This document shows, piece after piece, positions 1 through 8,208 of a stretch of 64,000 bases of DNA. Each line of letters begins with the position of its first letter. Within the stretch, counting starts at the first letter, position 1. This DNA comes from Culturomica massiliensis (GTDB lineage Bacteria; Bacteroidota; Bacteroidia; Bacteroidales; Marinifilaceae): assembly GCF_900091655.1 (NCBI RefSeq), contig NZ_LT594621.1, positions 3,120,532 to 3,184,531 of the forward strand, in the 5' to 3' direction. Under the pieces are notes generated by a model that was not told the origin of the DNA, searched no databases, and worked only from the letters and a program-made list of their open reading frames with translations. The position numbers and the translations under genes were made by a program.

Positions 1-33
1 GGTCTGTCCACAAAAAATTTTTAATGGACAGAC
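1..33. repeat. 9-bp inverted repeat at window edge
   Basis: GTCTGTCCA (2-10) and TGGACAGAC (25-33) form a perfect 9-bp inverted repeat around an A-tract/T-tract centre. It could be an operator or promoter element of a gene to the left of the window. Its spacing does not match the 17-bp tandem operators found elsewhere in this window. Function unknown. Confidence 0.4.
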
Positions 34-134
34 GAGAAGTTACAAGGAAAATCGTAAGTAAAACATTAATATAAAACAAACTACGCCAGAATCCTGAATC
101 AAAAATTACAAACAACATAAACCGTTAGCCCGAC

Positions 135-161
135 AAAAAAGCCGCCCTTTTCAAGAGCGGC
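135..161 (-). terminator. Rho-independent terminator of the 192-869 ATPase gene
   Basis: On the minus strand a GC-rich stem (GCCGCTCTT/AAGGGCGGC, one mismatch, short TGAA-type loop) is followed directly by six T residues. It lies about 30 bp after the ATPase stop codon, which suggests the ATPase is transcribed alone. Confidence 0.75.
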
Positions 162-191
162 TCTTTCCAGTCAAAATTATGAGAAACTTGT

Positions 192-869
192 TTATAGGTT
201 AGGTTTTTCAGTTACGACCTGTCCGTCGAACAGATTGATCACCCTGTGAGTGAAAGAAGCGTCATGCTGGGAGTGGGTCACCATCACGATGGTTGTTCCC
301 TCTTTATTTAACTCCGTCAACAAATTCATTACTTCCATACCGTTCTTGGAGTCCAGATTACCGGTCGGCTCATCCGCCAGAATTAATTTCGGTCCGGCCA
401 CCACTGCACGGGCAATAGCGACACGCTGTTGCTGACCTCCGGATAATTGCTGCGGGAAATGTTTTGCCCGATGGCTGATTTTCATCCGATCCAGAATCTG
501 ATTTACTTTCTCTTTCCTTTCGGAAGCTTTCAGTTTGAGGTAAATCAAAGGCAATTCAATATTTTCATATACATTCAATTCATCAATCAGGTTAAAGCTT
601 TGGAACACAAAACCGATATTTCCTTTACGCACCATCGTACGTTGTCTTTCCTTTAAAGCTCCGACCTCTTTTCCGTCAAAATAATATTGTCCGGAAGTCG
701 GGTTGTCCAACAAGCCGATAATATTCAATAAAGTTGATTTACCGCATCCGGATGGGCCCATAATAGCGACAAATTCACCTTCTTTGATATGTAATGAAAC
801 ACTATTCAAAGCCGTCGTTTCAACTTCCTCTGTACGGAAGACTTTACTCAGATTTTCTATTCGTAACAT
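192..869 (-). CDS. ABC transporter ATP-binding protein (MacB/LolD type)
   Basis: This 225-aa cytoplasmic ATPase would power an FtsX/MacB-type permease. Visible motifs are Walker A GPSGCGKST (about residues 39-47), Q-loop region GFVFQSFNL, signature LSGGQQQRVAIARA, Walker B with D-loop LILADEPTGNLD, and the H-loop VTHS. Length and motifs match the LolD/MacB ATPase family. No permease lies beside it on this strand inside the window: the next gene on this strand upstream is a Dps, and a terminator follows it at 135-161. It carries the same sigma-54 promoter and tandem operator as the permease operons further right, so it is probably a shared or general ATPase of that regulon (inference). The substrate cannot be told from sequence. 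Confidence 0.93.
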   Translation of the reverse strand: MLRIENLSKVFRTEEVETTALNSVSLHIKEGEFVAIMGPSGCGKSTLLNIIGLLDNPTSGQYYFDGKEVGALKERQRTMVRKGNIGFVFQSFNLIDELNVYENIELPLIYLKLKASERKEKVNQILDRMKISHRAKHFPQQLSGGQQQRVAIARAVVAGPKLILADEPTGNLDSKNGMEVMNLLTELNKEGTTIVMVTHSQHDASFTHRVINLFDGQVVTEKPNL

Positions 870-913
870 ATATTTATTCTTTAAAGTTTTTTACATCTCT
901 CCGCAAAAGGTAT

Positions 914-929
914 AGCTATTTCCGTGCCA
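914..929 (-). promoter_or_regulatory. Sigma-54 promoter of the ATPase gene
   Basis: The minus strand reads TGGCACGGAAATAGCT, which matches the -24/-12 consensus TGGCACRnnnnTTGCW with one mismatch. It lies 44 bp before the ATG at 869. The tandem operator at 984-1022 sits 54 bp further upstream. Confidence 0.8.
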
Positions 930-983
930 AAATAACAAAACACTGGTTATCAACAATATAAACACAATCATTTTATAGCAAAC

Positions 984-1022
984 TGTAAAAAAAATAGACA
1001 TATATTGTCTGCTTTTTTTACA
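984..1022 (-). promoter_or_regulatory. Tandem 17-bp palindromic operator (enhancer-like)
   Basis: Site 1 is TGTAAAAAAAATAGACA (984-1000) and site 2 is TGTCTGCTTTTTTTACA (1006-1022), with a 5-bp spacer. The pair sits inside a larger imperfect palindrome (980-1026). This is one of six such pairs in the window; it is the only one with a 5-bp rather than a 4-bp spacer. Confidence 0.7.
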
Positions 1023-1115
1023 GTTTATGTTCCGGAACCTTTTAAATTGATTTCAAATCACATTATACAATTCATCATTCTGCCGCCATGAATTTGCAGC
1101 AGGACCACCCTGTCC

Positions 1116-1160
1116 AATCAAAAATCATAAATCATAAATCGTAAATCGTAAATTAAAAAT
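1116..1160. repeat. AAATCRT heptamer repeat tract
   Basis: About five imperfect tandem units of AAATCAT/AAATCGT are present. Similar short tracts lie in many intergenic gaps of this window (for example 3065-3109 and 29511-29540) and I found none inside genes. Origin and role are unknown. Confidence 0.6.
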
Positions 1161-1301
1161 ACCCTCCATCCCCGCCTTATACTCCCCATCTAAAATCCAC
1201 AATTCAATATCTCCCCTTCTTATATCCCTGCATTTCAAATTAAAGTTCTATTTTTGCAATATGGAGTCCGGCTATCGAGTCCGGGCATAAAAACGATCCC
1301 T

Positions 1302-2225
1302 ATGACAAAAGAAAAGTGGCAAGGACATATCGCTATCCTTTGCACCAACCTGATATTCGGTCTGAATACGCCGACGGCCAAAAGTCTTGTCCCGACATGG
1401 ATATCGCCAACAGCTCTGACCTGTTTACGCATGTCGTTTGCAACTGTTATTTTCTGGATCATCGCTTCGTTTTTCAAGCAGGAAAAAGTTTCCAAAAAAG
1501 ATTTGGTTGTCATCTTTTTCGGTGCCTTATTCGGTTTAGTCGGTGCACAGCTTTCTTTCGCCGTTGCCCTGCAATATACCTCCCCGGTAAATATCTCACT
1601 GATTGCTGCCATGACTCCGGTCGCTGTCATGATAATGGCTGCTTTCTGGCTAAAGGAACCCATCACGTTCAAAAAGGCAGCGGGCGTTTTTATCGGTGCT
1701 GCCGGAGCCTTACTGATTATCTTACATTCCTCCCCGGCAAACAACGGATCCAATAATATGCTCGGAAATCTACTGGCTGTTGTCAATGTCATCACATATG
1801 CGCTCTATCTGATCATTACCCGCACAGTCTCTTTACGTTACAAGCCCATTACGTTGATGAAATGGATGTTTCTTTTCTCCGCTCTGATATCCCTGCCACT
1901 GGGTTTTCAAAACCTGATAAATGCCCCGGCCTTTACTGCAGCAGCACCCAACGATGTCCTTTGGCGGCTTGCCTATATCGCCATTATGGCAACGGGAATT
2001 GCTTATTTCCTGGTACCCCTTGCTTTAAAACGCATCCGTCCGACAACCGTCAGCATGTATAACAACGCCCAGCCGTTGATTGCGTCTACGGTCGCAATTA
2101 TCATAGGACAGGATGTTTTCAGTTGGGACAAACCCGCCGCAGCCATACTGGTATTTATCGGTGTATATCTGGTTACCCAAAGTAAATCCAAAGCAGATAT
2201 AGAAAAAGAAACCGGGAAGAATTGA
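1302..2225 (+). CDS. EamA/DMT-family transporter
   Basis: This is a 307-aa inner-membrane protein of the drug/metabolite transporter superfamily. It has about ten hydrophobic segments arranged as two EamA repeats; the first repeat includes NLIFGLNTPTAKSLV and the second begins near NLLAVVNVITYALYLIITRTV. The family exports small metabolites; the substrate here is unknown. I chose the ATG at 1302 (MTKEKWQGH) because the codons before it, back to a TTG at 1254, are not hydrophobic and look like leader DNA. It faces the Dps gene tail to tail. Confidence 0.88.
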   Translation: MTKEKWQGHIAILCTNLIFGLNTPTAKSLVPTWISPTALTCLRMSFATVIFWIIASFFKQEKVSKKDLVVIFFGALFGLVGAQLSFAVALQYTSPVNISLIAAMTPVAVMIMAAFWLKEPITFKKAAGVFIGAAGALLIILHSSPANNGSNNMLGNLLAVVNVITYALYLIITRTVSLRYKPITLMKWMFLFSALISLPLGFQNLINAPAFTAAAPNDVLWRLAYIAIMATGIAYFLVPLALKRIRPTTVSMYNNAQPLIASTVAIIIGQDVFSWDKPAAAILVFIGVYLVTQSKSKADIEKETGKN

Positions 2226-2236
2226 TCTCCCCGGTT
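2210..2236. terminator. Possible hairpin between convergent EamA and Dps genes
   Basis: AACCGGG (2210-2216) pairs with CCCGGTT (2230-2236) across the EamA stop codon. The T-tract after it is poor, so the call is weak. Confidence 0.4.
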
Positions 2237-2260
2237 CTACTCTAACCCTTTTGTTATTAC

Positions 2261-2737
2261 TTATTTGTTTAAATAAGCACAGAGCATCCATACTAACTTT
2301 TCCTGCTGCGAAATATAAGGAGTTAAAAGATCCTGCGTACCATCGTCACCGGCTTCTGATGCCAAAGCGATAATCTCACGTTCTTGCCTGATCAATACAG
2401 CCAGGTCATTCAATACAGCCTGCAAACAAGCATCTCCATCCGATACATTTTCAACGGCCTTCAAAGAAGCTACCCGGGCATATGCTGCATAAGAATGCAA
2501 AGGGGTATGGCCCAGCGTCAATATTCTTTCTGCCAGCTCGTCTACTTTTTCTACTGCATCGTTGTACAATTCTTCAAATTTCGCATGGAGAACGAAAAAA
2601 CGGTTTCCTTTTACATTCCAATGGAAACCTCTCAAATTCTGATAATATACCTGGAAATTGGCCAACAACTGATTTAAACTTTCCGCTACCTGTTGAGATT
2701 TCTGTGCATTCAATCCGATTACATCTATTGTCTTCAT
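2261..2737 (-). CDS. dps: Dps/ferritin-like DNA-protecting protein
   Basis: This 158-aa four-helix protein belongs to the Dps family, which assembles into dodecamers that oxidise and store iron and shield DNA during oxidative stress. The family ferroxidase pattern is visible around residues 38-71: GFHWNVKG, then the H...F..LY....D.....ER helix (HAKFEELYNDAVEKVDELAERI). Length is normal for Dps. It is monocistronic in appearance, with a good Bacteroidota-type promoter just upstream (2783-2813). I see no obvious OxyR-like palindrome. Confidence 0.92.
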   Translation of the reverse strand: MKTIDVIGLNAQKSQQVAESLNQLLANFQVYYQNLRGFHWNVKGNRFFVLHAKFEELYNDAVEKVDELAERILTLGHTPLHSYAAYARVASLKAVENVSDGDACLQAVLNDLAVLIRQEREIIALASEAGDDGTQDLLTPYISQQEKLVWMLCAYLNK

Positions 2738-2782
2738 AATATTCTGTTTTTATTGGTTTATATTCTTTTTATTTTTCTGATA

Positions 2783-2813
2783 CAAATATAAACCAAGTTT
2801 GCATATAAATCAA
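2783..2813 (-). promoter_or_regulatory. Bacteroidota-type promoter of dps
   Basis: On the minus strand TATATTTG (2783-2790) matches the -7 box TAnnTTTG. A TTG (2811-2813) lies 20 bp upstream of it, as expected for the -33 box. The start codon at 2737 is 45 bp downstream. Confidence 0.6.
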
Positions 2814-3064
2814 ATCAATAATGTTTACAATATGATCAATTTATACTATAACCATTGAAGTATAGATAGTTATGTCGATGTATGGAAAAATAAAGCCCTA
2901 TTTTTTCTCAACCGGACTTTAAAAATAATTGATCTGCAACCTTATATCATTCCACCCATTTAATGCTTTACAATCCTACCGCAACGTCATCCGTCATTCG
3001 CAACAGGCTGATTTGCATGATGAATCAAAAATCATAAATCTTTCAAAGGGCAACCTGTACCCTC

Positions 3065-3109
3065 AACCGTAAATCGTAAATCAAAAATCAAAAATCAAAA
3101 ATCGTAAAT
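3065..3109. repeat. AAATCRT/AAATCAA heptamer repeat tract
   Basis: About six imperfect tandem heptamers of the same family as 1116-1160, placed just after the stop codon of the M1 peptidase gene. Confidence 0.6.
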
Positions 3110-3132
3110 CCTCTACATTTGCAGCCGTAACA

Positions 3133-5661
3133 TCAATTCGCCTGCCTATTAGCAAACCGGAAGAGCGGATCGGCACTTTGTAAAATCTTATTTTTCAAAA
3201 GAGAAGGATAATCCGGATGCTCTTCCAAAAATATTCTGACGGAATCCGCTGCCTGTATGGACCTATGCCCATCCAAACAAGAAGATACCCAGTTTTTCGG
3301 AAAGAAAATATCTCCGGTTCGTTGTATCTCCTGTAAAATTTCCAAAGAAGGACGAATATACTTCAAGGCTTGCTTTTGGCGTAAAGGATGATTCAAATAA
3401 CGAAGGACAGAACAAGTCCACGGCTCTATTCTTCTATTCTCCGCTTTCAGTAGTGAACGGAATAAGGAATCCCGGACCGTTTCTTCGGGATTCACAGCCC
3501 GGGCGATGTATTGAAACTCTCTTTGCCGATCGGGATTTGTGATACGATTTTCCTGTACGGCAATAATTTCTCTTGCTTTTTCAGGCAAACGCACGGCCAA
3601 TTCATAAGCCATTTTCCGATAATCCGCCTCACTCAACAATAAAGCTTCGAAAGGCTTTTGTTTTTCCCATATTCTGTACACTTCTGCCGTACATTCCGGA
3701 GTCCGGAAAATATTCAACAAAGCCCGGAATGCTCCCAATCGCTGTTCCCCCTGCTCTCCTTTCCGACTCAATCCCAGCAACACCTCCTCCGTCCGCCTTA
3801 TATCTTTTTCAGACACGACAGAATTCCGGACAGTAGAAACGACATAGGATACCAAAGAAGAATACAATAACGGATTCTCTTCAAACGGCAAACAGGTCAA
3901 AAGAGCATTGAGAAAATCAGCAGGCTGCACCTGTCCCTGAATCCTATTCTCGTTCAGAATCATGACCGCCGACATACGGACTAGCGGATCGGTAAACTCC
4001 CTGATATGACCCAGACACCATTTTAAGCTCGCTGTATCCGGCCTAAAATAACCGTAGCCTTTCCCCGCATAGCCGGGAAGAATATAATCCACATCATCTA
4101 CACCGGAAAGTTTTGTCATCCGCTCATTCAGATTCACGTCCAGAATCCGGGAAGAATCCCCTTTCACCAACAAAATTCCGACATGTTGCGGCCAACATAT
4201 ATCCCGTCCGAAAGGATCTTTTTGCATCAACCAAACTTGTTCTTTTTCACGTTTTACGGCTATTTCCGGCATTCCTTTTTCATTCACCCACACACGGCTC
4301 CAGGTTGTCAGATCTTCCGGCGTATAACGGTCCAGAATCTGAATCAGATTTCCCCAATCAGCGTTGGAATAAGCATAAGACTTCAAATAATTCCTTATTC
4401 CTTCCCGAAACCGTTCTTCTCCCATCCGTTCAACCAACATTTGCATCACAACCGGGGCCTTATTATAAACGATTTGTCCGTAAATCAATCCGGCATTATT
4501 CAGATTACCGAGTTCTTGCTTAATGGCATTACTTCCGGCTGTCCGATCTTCGGAATAAGCCGCCGGATAAAACCCTTTCAAAGCACTCAATTTATGATTA
4601 ACAGCAGGGAAAAGTGGTTCTACCATCCGGGCGGCAAAATAATTAGCAAATACTTCTTTCGTCCAGACATCGTCGAACCATTTCATCGTCACATAATCCC
4701 CGAACCACATATGAGCCGTTTCGTGGGCAATCAGCTCGGCACGTCCCAATTCTTCGTTCACAGTAGGGTGTTCCGGTAAAAACATACGCTTATCATTATA
4801 CAATGTGGCACCGGTATGTTCCATTCCTCCGAATTGAAAACCCGGCAAAATAACCAAATCGTATTTTGCAAAAGGATAAGGAATAGCAGTATAGGCTTCC
4901 ATCCATTTTAAAGCTGCAAACACCTGCCGGGCAATTTCCGGTAATTGTTTCTGCTTTTGAAGTTCCGTCTCCCGGTGATATACCGAAATATGGCGCCCTT
5001 CTTCCGCAAAAGATTCCCGCTGAAAATTTCCGGTAACAAAAGAAAACAGATACGTACTTAAAGGTTCCGTCTCTGCAAAGACGATTTTCATCCGTCCATT
5101 TTTCTCCATGCTCTCCTTAAGCGGGGCATTAGAAACTGCCTCCCAGCCGGACGGAACCTCCAAGGACAACGTAAATCGGGCCTTTAAATCCGGTTGATCA
5201 AAACAAGGAAACAACGTCCGTGCCCGATCGGGCACCAAAAGCGTATACAGGTAATCTTCATTGCGGTTCAGCGATTGATCGCCGGCTCTAAAAATTATCG
5301 AAAACCGATTCTCTCCGGCAACCGTTTCCTGTGCCGGAATAAGTAAATGTTCGTTTTCAAAACGATAAGCCGAAGAGACACCGTTTACCTTTACTTCACG
5401 AATCTTCTCCGCATCTTCCCGAAAATCCAGGATCACATCTTCCTTTTGAGGCAGTCTGAAAGAAATTCCGACTTCTCCCTCTACCGAATTATTTCTATGC
5501 CCCGGAATTACAAATTTTAGATCATATTTTAAATCAGATACCGTAATTTTCCGGTGTTCTGCCAATTTTTTACTCACTCCGGGAACGGCTAAATCGGACG
5601 ATACCTGAGTACAACCGACCAGAAGCAAACAGCCGAACAAGTTCCAAAATACATTTTTCAT
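3133..5661 (-). CDS. M1-family aminopeptidase, lipoprotein
   Basis: This 842-aa zinc metallopeptidase should remove N-terminal residues from peptides in the periplasm or at the cell surface. A lipobox (LLLVGC, Cys17) ends the signal sequence. The M1 exopeptidase motif GGMEH is at 278-282, and the zinc site is HETAH (313-317) with the downstream Glu336 in KEVFANYF. The N-terminal beta domain and a long helical C-terminal domain give normal M1 length. It is followed on the same strand by no close gene; the M28 peptidase lies 194 bp upstream, so the two may share a peptide-utilisation role but need not be one operon. Confidence 0.93.
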   Translation of the reverse strand: MKNVFWNLFGCLLLVGCTQVSSDLAVPGVSKKLAEHRKITVSDLKYDLKFVIPGHRNNSVEGEVGISFRLPQKEDVILDFREDAEKIREVKVNGVSSAYRFENEHLLIPAQETVAGENRFSIIFRAGDQSLNRNEDYLYTLLVPDRARTLFPCFDQPDLKARFTLSLEVPSGWEAVSNAPLKESMEKNGRMKIVFAETEPLSTYLFSFVTGNFQRESFAEEGRHISVYHRETELQKQKQLPEIARQVFAALKWMEAYTAIPYPFAKYDLVILPGFQFGGMEHTGATLYNDKRMFLPEHPTVNEELGRAELIAHETAHMWFGDYVTMKWFDDVWTKEVFANYFAARMVEPLFPAVNHKLSALKGFYPAAYSEDRTAGSNAIKQELGNLNNAGLIYGQIVYNKAPVVMQMLVERMGEERFREGIRNYLKSYAYSNADWGNLIQILDRYTPEDLTTWSRVWVNEKGMPEIAVKREKEQVWLMQKDPFGRDICWPQHVGILLVKGDSSRILDVNLNERMTKLSGVDDVDYILPGYAGKGYGYFRPDTASLKWCLGHIREFTDPLVRMSAVMILNENRIQGQVQPADFLNALLTCLPFEENPLLYSSLVSYVVSTVRNSVVSEKDIRRTEEVLLGLSRKGEQGEQRLGAFRALLNIFRTPECTAEVYRIWEKQKPFEALLLSEADYRKMAYELAVRLPEKAREIIAVQENRITNPDRQREFQYIARAVNPEETVRDSLFRSLLKAENRRIEPWTCSVLRYLNHPLRQKQALKYIRPSLEILQEIQRTGDIFFPKNWVSSCLDGHRSIQAADSVRIFLEEHPDYPSLLKNKILQSADPLFRFANRQAN

Positions 5662-5855
5662 AAAATGGATTTGAACGATTTATTACCCTCTAAATTCATT
5701 GACTTACAGAAGTTCATATTTTACAATCTATCCTGAACAGACATCGTTAAAATTTAAAATACATCTATTCAGCTTACCCTGATTATTCATGTCAAACTAA
5801 AAGTCAGAAATACCCTACAGACACCTCCTTATTTACCTCCCGGAAGCAGATCTAC

Positions 5856-7370
5856 CTATCTCAATTCCACCGGCTTAGACGGAATTCTCGTATCATCCAT
5901 AGCGGCACACAAGGTAAACCAAGCTATCATAGCAGCATTGTATTTCAAATCATCTATAACCAAACGCTCATAAGTATCTGTCGGCCGGTGATACCCGGTT
6001 GAATAATCAAGTCCGTCCTGAATAAACTGGAATGCCGGTATACCGAACCGGTCAAAAGAAGTATGATCCGTACCATAATTATTACGGGGAGAAAGCGTCG
6101 TGAATCCCAAAGCTTCCACCGGCTTCATCCAGGCAGCAAAATAAGGCGCAGCCATATCGTTTTCCTGCAAATAAATTCCCCGGAACCGACCGGAGCCGTT
6201 ATCCATATTCAAGTAAAGAACCAAACGATCGAATTCGTCTTTTTTCTCTTTAGCTTTGACATCGTAAATGTATTTCTGAACATATCCCCGCGAACCCATC
6301 ATTCCCTGTTCCTCTCCTCCCCACAAAGCAACCCGTATCGTACGCCTGGGCTGAACATCCAACGCTTTCAGAATCCGCAGAGCCTCGAGCATTACCATAC
6401 AGCCCGAAGCATTATCTGCTGCTCCTGTCCCGGCATGCCAGGAATCCAAATGTCCGCCGATCAATACGATTTCATTTTTCAATTCCGGATCCTTACCCGG
6501 AATTTCAGCAATCACATTATCTACCGTCAGGTGATTATTGAACTCATTCTGAATATCAATTTCCATTTCCACCGGCGTTCCCCGTTCCACCAGACGGACC
6601 ATACGACTGTGTGCCTCTACAGGCAACACCAATTCCGGCGTCGGTTCCGGCTCTCCCGATTTATAACCGATTCCCAAAGAATGAGGAACATTCAAATTAC
6701 CTGCCCCATGTACAATGACGGCAGGTTTTTCCGTTTTCAGTAATTTTGCCATCAACTCCAGCAAATTCGTTCCTCCGGTCGTCAACTGCGTAACTCTACG
6801 CCGGGATTGCGGACGGGGATCTTGTTCCAAAGTTTTCAACTCTTCTTCCGTATAACGTTTGGCTGTCGGTTCGAATGTTAATTTATATTCCTTTACAATC
6901 GGCATCAACACAATTTTCCCGGCTAGTTTTCCCCTGTAATTTTCAATGTCTTTCGGTTTTTTGACTTGCAGTAATACCACTTCTCCTTTTACGGGCCCCG
7001 GAGTACTCCCCGTCCAGGCCTTCGGATTGGCAGCAAAATTACAATAATAGGGCGTTGTCATCGCCGCATAAGTCCTTTGATTATCCCAGCCTCCCTTTAA
7101 AAAATCCATTGCTACTTCAACCCGGACATTCTCCAGTCCCAACGCCTTCATTTTTTCCATCGTCAGTTTCACCGCCCGATCATATAATTTAGAAGCAACC
7201 AAACGAGGCCCCATAAAATCGGTCATCCACACGGCCATGTCCTCCAATTGTGAATTCCGGAAGGCTTCATTTTTAATTTTAAAAGCTGTTAATTCCGGTA
7301 AACATTGCTGGGCCATTCCCCCAAACAACCCGGTCCATAAAAATGCAATACATATAAAAATCTTTTTCAT
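5856..7370 (-). CDS. M28-family zinc peptidase with PA-type insert
   Basis: This is a 504-aa secreted aminopeptidase or carboxypeptidase-like enzyme. A signal peptide covers about residues 1-20 (cleavage near GMAQQ). A PA-like insert lies around 110-270. The co-catalytic zinc ligands expected for M28 are visible: His307 in GGHLDSW, Asp319 in GAADNASG, Glu353/Glu354 in WGGEEQG, Asp390 in LNMDNGSG and the His in GYHRPTDTYE near 465. Exact specificity cannot be read from sequence. Confidence 0.92.
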   Translation of the reverse strand: MKKIFICIAFLWTGLFGGMAQQCLPELTAFKIKNEAFRNSQLEDMAVWMTDFMGPRLVASKLYDRAVKLTMEKMKALGLENVRVEVAMDFLKGGWDNQRTYAAMTTPYYCNFAANPKAWTGSTPGPVKGEVVLLQVKKPKDIENYRGKLAGKIVLMPIVKEYKLTFEPTAKRYTEEELKTLEQDPRPQSRRRVTQLTTGGTNLLELMAKLLKTEKPAVIVHGAGNLNVPHSLGIGYKSGEPEPTPELVLPVEAHSRMVRLVERGTPVEMEIDIQNEFNNHLTVDNVIAEIPGKDPELKNEIVLIGGHLDSWHAGTGAADNASGCMVMLEALRILKALDVQPRRTIRVALWGGEEQGMMGSRGYVQKYIYDVKAKEKKDEFDRLVLYLNMDNGSGRFRGIYLQENDMAAPYFAAWMKPVEALGFTTLSPRNNYGTDHTSFDRFGIPAFQFIQDGLDYSTGYHRPTDTYERLVIDDLKYNAAMIAWFTLCAAMDDTRIPSKPVELR

Positions 7371-8208
7371 CGCTCGACAGTATTCTAATAATTAATGGGA
7401 GTTAAATTACTAACATTATTTTATTTTTTTTATCCAAATACAATTTTAAGAAAACTTTATACCATCCTTTCACAAAAAACGTCCGCTACGACATATTTTT
7501 AAACATTCCGGACAAAGGAATCATTTCATTGTTTGATTTTTAAATAAGAATATTTATTACCCGAAGAAACACCATGAACTTGGCAGACCCTGTTTCCGAC
7601 AGGATACACCGGGATAAAGAATGCCGGAAAATACACGGCAAACACCGGAAACGATAAATCATGTCCGGGAAAAATAGACAAAGACCCCGTTTATGGCGAC
7701 AAAATCCGGATATCCCGCCTGAAAAACGGGAATAATAATACAGCAAACCACAGAACAAGAACACCAGACTCAAAATGCAACAAAACACCTTCGTCATTCT
7801 GATATTCTGCATCACCGCTTCCGTATTATTTAGCCTGCTCCTGCATCTTTTTCCCGCCGGATAATCCTGTAATCCGAACCTTGTATAAGTAACTGTTCAA
7901 AATTAATTATACCTTTAATACTTTAACCACCTGCACTCAAAGAGTCTCCGAAAATATAAAATAAGTCAACAAACTTACCACAAGAAATCCGGTCTGATGT
8001 ATCTCATTCAATTTAAAATCTAAAATCCATTTTATGATCCGGCTAAAATACCCCGTCAAAAATCACAAACGTAAGTCCACCATACCTTTCAATCCAACCT
8101 TGTGGATTCAATTTCCAGCCAAAAATCATAAACCAAAATATTCTTTTTGTAACTTCATGACTCTGTAAGTCATTGCCTGTATCTCAATCGTAAATCTAAA
8201 ATTAAAAC
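7371..8208. other. Long, mostly gene-free gap
   Basis: The first part (7371-7560) is AT-rich and would carry the M28 promoter. In 7570-7870 there are several very short plus-strand frames, including 7661-7735 (24 codons, basic) and 7775-7864 (hydrophobic). From 7980 to 8208 there are scattered AAATCRT units and a 3' flank shared with the permease at 29693. No full gene is visible. Confidence 0.5.
7775..7864 (+). CDS. Possible 29-aa membrane microprotein
   Basis: ATG at 7775 opens a 29-codon frame that is almost entirely one hydrophobic helix (TFVILIFCITASVLF followed by a short tail ending in FPAG). A second tiny frame (7661-7735, 24 codons, very basic) precedes it. Nothing identifies a family, the start has no clear ribosome site, and a chance frame is quite possible. 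Confidence 0.25.
   Translation: MQQNTFVILIFCITASVLFSLLLHLFPAG

Larger units (their letters stand above)
870..1301. other. Intergenic region with regulatory sites and heptamer repeats
   Basis: This divergent gap holds the sigma-54 promoter (914-929), the tandem operator (984-1022) and a run of AAATCRT heptamers (1116-1160). I see no gene in it. A TTG-initiated extension of the EamA frame back to 1254 looks non-coding. Confidence 0.6.
2738..3132. other. Intergenic region upstream of dps
   Basis: It holds the dps promoter (2783-2813) and AAATCRT-type repeats at roughly 3026-3045 and 3065-3109. Nothing recognisable lies in 2830-3020. Confidence 0.5.

Noticed and set aside
984..1022. Tandem palindromes as Fur or LexA boxes
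   Set aside because: The half-site TGTCTA with 5-bp centre and 21-bp period does not match either box, and the constant distance to -24/-12 promoters points to an enhancer-binding activator.
1116..1160. Heptamer tract as a CRISPR array
   Set aside because: Units are 7 bp with no unique spacers and no cas genes are present.
1235..1795. 186-codon antisense frame over the EamA gene
   Set aside because: It is antisense to a well-supported transporter, with no recognisable domain.
7540..7815. 91-codon minus-strand frame with hydrophobic start
   Set aside because: It has odd Cys/Arg/Phe-rich composition and no family resemblance, overlaps the plus-strand microframe, and its last half looks like random translation.
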